Below, piece after piece: positions 61,981 to 64,000 of a DNA stretch of 64,000 nucleotides; positions within the stretch are counted from its first letter, which is position 1; every line of letters begins with the position of its first letter. The notes below the pieces were generated by a model. It was not told the origin of the DNA. It did not search any database and saw only the letters and a program-made list of their open reading frames with translations. Both the position numbers and the translations under genes were made by a program. The stretch spans positions 248,001 through 312,000 of the forward strand of contig NZ_JACIFO010000001.1 in the NCBI RefSeq assembly GCF_014197445.1, written 5' to 3'. This stretch comes from Mesonia hippocampi (GTDB taxonomy: Bacteria > Bacteroidota > Bacteroidia > Flavobacteriales > Flavobacteriaceae).

Positions 61981-62352
61981 CTAAATTTGTTTAACAAGAT
62001 ACATTGCAGAGAAAACAGCAATAAAGCCTATGATAATACTAAGCGAGAGGTAAATAAAAAAATGTAAATAATCGCCTGCTTTTAGAAATACGTGATTTTC
62101 ATATACAAAAGTAGAAAAAGTAGTAAAACCACCACAAAATCCAGAAGCAAGTAATAGGGTACTGTGTGGCGATAAGCTTTGATTTTTTGCAGCCAAGCCT
62201 AAAATTATTCCTATAAAAAAACTTCCTGAAATATTGGCTAAAAAAGTACCATAAGGTATTCCTGTTTCTATGTTGTTGAGCCATTTTCCGAGTAAGTAGC
62301 GTAAAACACTACCGCTACCGCCACCAATAAAAACAAGTAAAAGTTGTTTCAT
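61981..62352 (-). CDS. crcB: Fluoride channel CrcB/Fluc
   Basis: The 123-residue protein has four membrane segments and the Fluc signatures GGGSGSVLRYLLGKWL, GTFLANISGSFFIGIIL with the conserved Asn, and GFCGGFTTFSTF with the Phe-box and sodium-site region. It exports fluoride as a dual-topology dimer. The gene is 5 bases after the SRPBCC/GyrI-like gene. No fluoride riboswitch is visible upstream of either gene. Confidence 0.93.
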   Translation of the reverse strand: MKQLLLVFIGGGSGSVLRYLLGKWLNNIETGIPYGTFLANISGSFFIGIILGLAAKNQSLSPHSTLLLASGFCGGFTTFSTFVYENHVFLKAGDYLHFFIYLSLSIIIGFIAVFSAMYLVKQI

Positions 62353-62357
62353 TATTT

Positions 62358-63431
62358 TTAATTTTCCGAGGGGTTATCAGGTTGTTCTTGTTGTATTGGA
62401 ATATAAATAGTAGTAACCCATTTTGCAGGATTAGGCTCTTTAGTAGAGTCGTTAACGTATACTTCAAGCGTATTTCCGTTTGATGCCTGCTTAAGATTAT
62501 TCTCATTAAGGTAATTTTGTGCAACCTCCCAAACTTTAGAAATATTGTTATAATTACCTTTTAGCGTCAGCTTTAATGTTTCTTGAGGTGGTAAATAGCC
62601 ACATAAAATATCGCTACTTGTTGTAATTACTCGATTGCTTGTGGGTATTCCTGCAGAGAAAATAATACTATTGTTAGCCTGATCTATCTTGTGGTAAAGG
62701 GTAAAAGGAGCGCCTGTTATTTCGATGTTATGAAGTGCCATGTATTGGGTTATTTTCGGAAACATGAGGCTCATTTTTTCACTCAAATTTTCGGGAGTGT
62801 TTTTTGTAGCAGTTGTATTATAGATGTAAAATCCACCGCTATGCTTAGTAACACCATCAATATGTATATCATAGGCTTGCATTTCTTTTTCTATTTTATC
62901 TATAAGATTTACAAGTCCTTTTTCCAGGTACGGTTTAAGTTGTTTTTCGGGATGATTTTCATTATTAATAATTAGGTAGATTTTCTCTAAAAAAGAAAGC
63001 TTACCTTTTATTCCCCAAGATATTTTTATAGCATTCTTCTCTTTCTTTTCTTCAAAAATCCAATACATATCCTGTGTAGGATTACTAGCCAACGCTTTAT
63101 AGGTTATTTCTTGTGTGATACTATTATAAGGAAGCGTTTCTAGGGTGGTGATGTTTCCCGTTCCAAATTTTTCTGAATTCCACGAGATGCTAGCGTTTTT
63201 ACCTATTGTTTTTTCTGGTAAAGAAAACTGAATTGTAGGATCTTCTGTTTGTAAAGGATTCCATTTTTTCCAATTTTCTAAATTATTTACTTCTGTAAAA
63301 GCAACTTCTTGTGGTATATTTGTTATAAGCGTTGCTTTAAAATCAAACTCATCATCAATTGTAGCAATGTATAAAGACCCTCCAATAATAATTATTATAA
63401 AGAGTAAGAAAATGTATTTGAAAACTTTCAT
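62358..63431 (-). CDS. SRPBCC domain plus GyrI-like domain, membrane-anchored
   Basis: The 357-residue protein has an N-terminal membrane anchor (YIFLLFIIIIIGGSLYIA, about residues 6-23), an SRPBCC (polyketide cyclase/START-like) domain over about residues 30-160 and a GyrI-like/AraC effector-binding domain over about 185-345 (MQAYDIHIDGVTKHSGG, then GAPFTLYHKI). Both domains bind hydrophobic ligands in other proteins. The function is unknown. It is the first gene of a two-gene operon with crcB, spaced 5 bases. Confidence 0.8.
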   Translation of the reverse strand: MKVFKYIFLLFIIIIIGGSLYIATIDDEFDFKATLITNIPQEVAFTEVNNLENWKKWNPLQTEDPTIQFSLPEKTIGKNASISWNSEKFGTGNITTLETLPYNSITQEITYKALASNPTQDMYWIFEEKKEKNAIKISWGIKGKLSFLEKIYLIINNENHPEKQLKPYLEKGLVNLIDKIEKEMQAYDIHIDGVTKHSGGFYIYNTTATKNTPENLSEKMSLMFPKITQYMALHNIEITGAPFTLYHKIDQANNSIIFSAGIPTSNRVITTSSDILCGYLPPQETLKLTLKGNYNNISKVWEVAQNYLNENNLKQASNGNTLEVYVNDSTKEPNPAKWVTTIYIPIQQEQPDNPSEN

Positions 63432-63477
63432 GAAGTAGAATTTTTACATTATGCTAAGATAAGTAAACTGTTAATAT

Positions 63478-63485
63478 TATATTTG
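63478..63485 (+). promoter_or_regulatory. Promoter -7 box of the peptidase gene
   Basis: TATATTTG matches TAnnTTTG, 25 bases before the ATG at 63511. No clear -33 TTTG was seen. Confidence 0.5.
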
Positions 63486-63510
63486 TTATTCATAATAATT
63501 TTAAGAACTA

Positions 63511-64000
63511 ATGAAGATTAAACCAATTTTCCCTGTGCTTTTAAGTGCATCTTTATTAACATTTTCATGTAAAGAAGAACCGAAAACTACGGAGGGAAAC
63601 AAAACAGAAATCCAAAAAACGCAAGCATCAACCCAGAAAGCGTTTGATTATACCGCAGGAGAATTTGCTGATATCAAAGTGCTAAGGTACCAAATTCCAG
63701 GTTGGGAAAACTTAAGTTTAAAAGAGCAAAAGTTAGTTTATTATCTTACGCAAGCAGGTTTAGCAGGGCGTGATATTATGTGGGATCAAAACTATCGCCA
63801 TAACTTAAAAATACGTAAAGCCCTAGAAAACGTGTACACACATTACCAAGGAGATAAAACTACCGATAGTTGGAAGAATTTTGAAACCTACTTAAAACGT
63901 ATATGGTTTTCTAATGGAATCCATCACCATTATTCTACCGATAAAATAATGCCTGAATTTGATAAAGCCTATTTAAATGAGTTGCTAACAGCAACAAATA
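63511..64000 (+). CDS. Dipeptidyl-peptidase III-like lipoprotein (5' part)
   Basis: The first 163 codons are in the window. A signal peptide with lipobox (LLTFSC, Cys then Lys-Glu-Glu) shows a lipoprotein, and the mature part starts like M49 (dipeptidyl peptidase 3) proteins of flavobacteria: DIKVLRYQIPGWENLSLKEQ and TQAGLAGRDIMWDQNYRHNL. The catalytic HELLGH motif is expected beyond the window end, so activity is not confirmed. It would cut dipeptides from oligopeptide N-termini in the envelope. The gene faces the SRPBCC gene and has its own promoter box. Confidence 0.8.
   Translation, partial: MKIKPIFPVLLSASLLTFSCKEEPKTTEGNKTEIQKTQASTQKAFDYTAGEFADIKVLRYQIPGWENLSLKEQKLVYYLTQAGLAGRDIMWDQNYRHNLKIRKALENVYTHYQGDKTTDSWKNFETYLKRIWFSNGIHHHYSTDKIMPEFDKAYLNELLTATN

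Noticed and set aside
61981-63510. Fluoride riboswitch for crcB
   Set aside because: crcB follows another gene with a 5-base gap, and the leader of the first gene does not show the fluoride riboswitch core sequence.
2-64000. Many open frames on the opposite strand of purL, the endonuclease and ABC genes
   Set aside because: They are shadow frames lying inside strongly supported genes, and they lack family motifs and start signals.

Overview
The window is a chromosomal stretch of a Bacteroidota bacterium, most likely family Flavobacteriaceae. The evidence is the strongly AT-rich composition, gliding-motility genes gldF and gldG, a type IX secretion C-terminal sorting domain on a secreted nuclease, a fused CcsBA cytochrome c maturation protein, a zinc-free L31 protein, and repeated matches to the Bacteroidota promoter box TAnnTTTG. 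No rRNA, tRNA, CRISPR array or intact transposon was recognised. Family calls come from reading motifs by eye; no search was run.

Positions 1-20856 (+ strand) are the right part of a flexirubin/aryl-polyene type pigment locus. It starts with the tail of a BtrH-like acyltransferase. An ABC exporter pair, a hotdog thioesterase, a ketosynthase, a half-length ketosynthase-like protein, an acyl carrier protein and a ketosynthase plus chain-length-factor pair follow. Next come a MepB-family protein, a polysaccharide deacetylase, LolA, a lipoprotein, an outer-membrane barrel, a hotdog dehydratase, a small secreted protein and a glycosyltransferase-DUF2062 fusion. After a 0.5 kb break holding a reverse-strand microprotein, a second operon encodes an MMPL transporter/acyltransferase/methyltransferase-like fusion, a CrtI-like oxidoreductase, a C45-type lipoprotein and a phenylacetate-CoA-ligase-like enzyme. 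Together these would make a polyene acyl chain on a carrier protein, build or modify the ester product and move it to the outer membrane. The ammonia-lyase, ketoreductase and resorcinol-forming enzymes expected for a full pathway are not in the window and probably lie upstream.

Positions 20923-43880 are mostly housekeeping and envelope genes. They include purL, a T9SS-exported endonuclease, rsmB and a beta-propeller lipoprotein. A reverse operon then runs from a phospho-sugar mutase through an ABC exporter to an ECF sigma factor with two membrane/periplasmic partners. A glycosyltransferase, rpmE (type B), a DUF2911 protein, a sodium symporter/microprotein/PIG-L deacetylase group and a DUF2520-kdsC-maf-MscS group complete this part.

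Positions 44046-64000 hold ccsBA, a family 9 glycosyltransferase, a 0.7 kb gene-free gap, dps with an MscS channel, dnaN, a gldG-gldF operon, phoH, purC and a large fused isobutyryl-CoA mutase (icmF). After icmF come an apparent IS3 transposase remnant, a GlsB-type membrane protein, crcB, an SRPBCC/GyrI-like protein and the start of a dipeptidyl-peptidase III-like lipoprotein.

The most unusual observations are an 84-bp inverted-repeat sequence embedded in frame inside icmF, a degenerate methyltransferase-like tail on the MMPL/acyltransferase fusion, inactive-looking ketosynthase homologues, a MepB gene inside the pigment operon, and two translationally placed microproteins.
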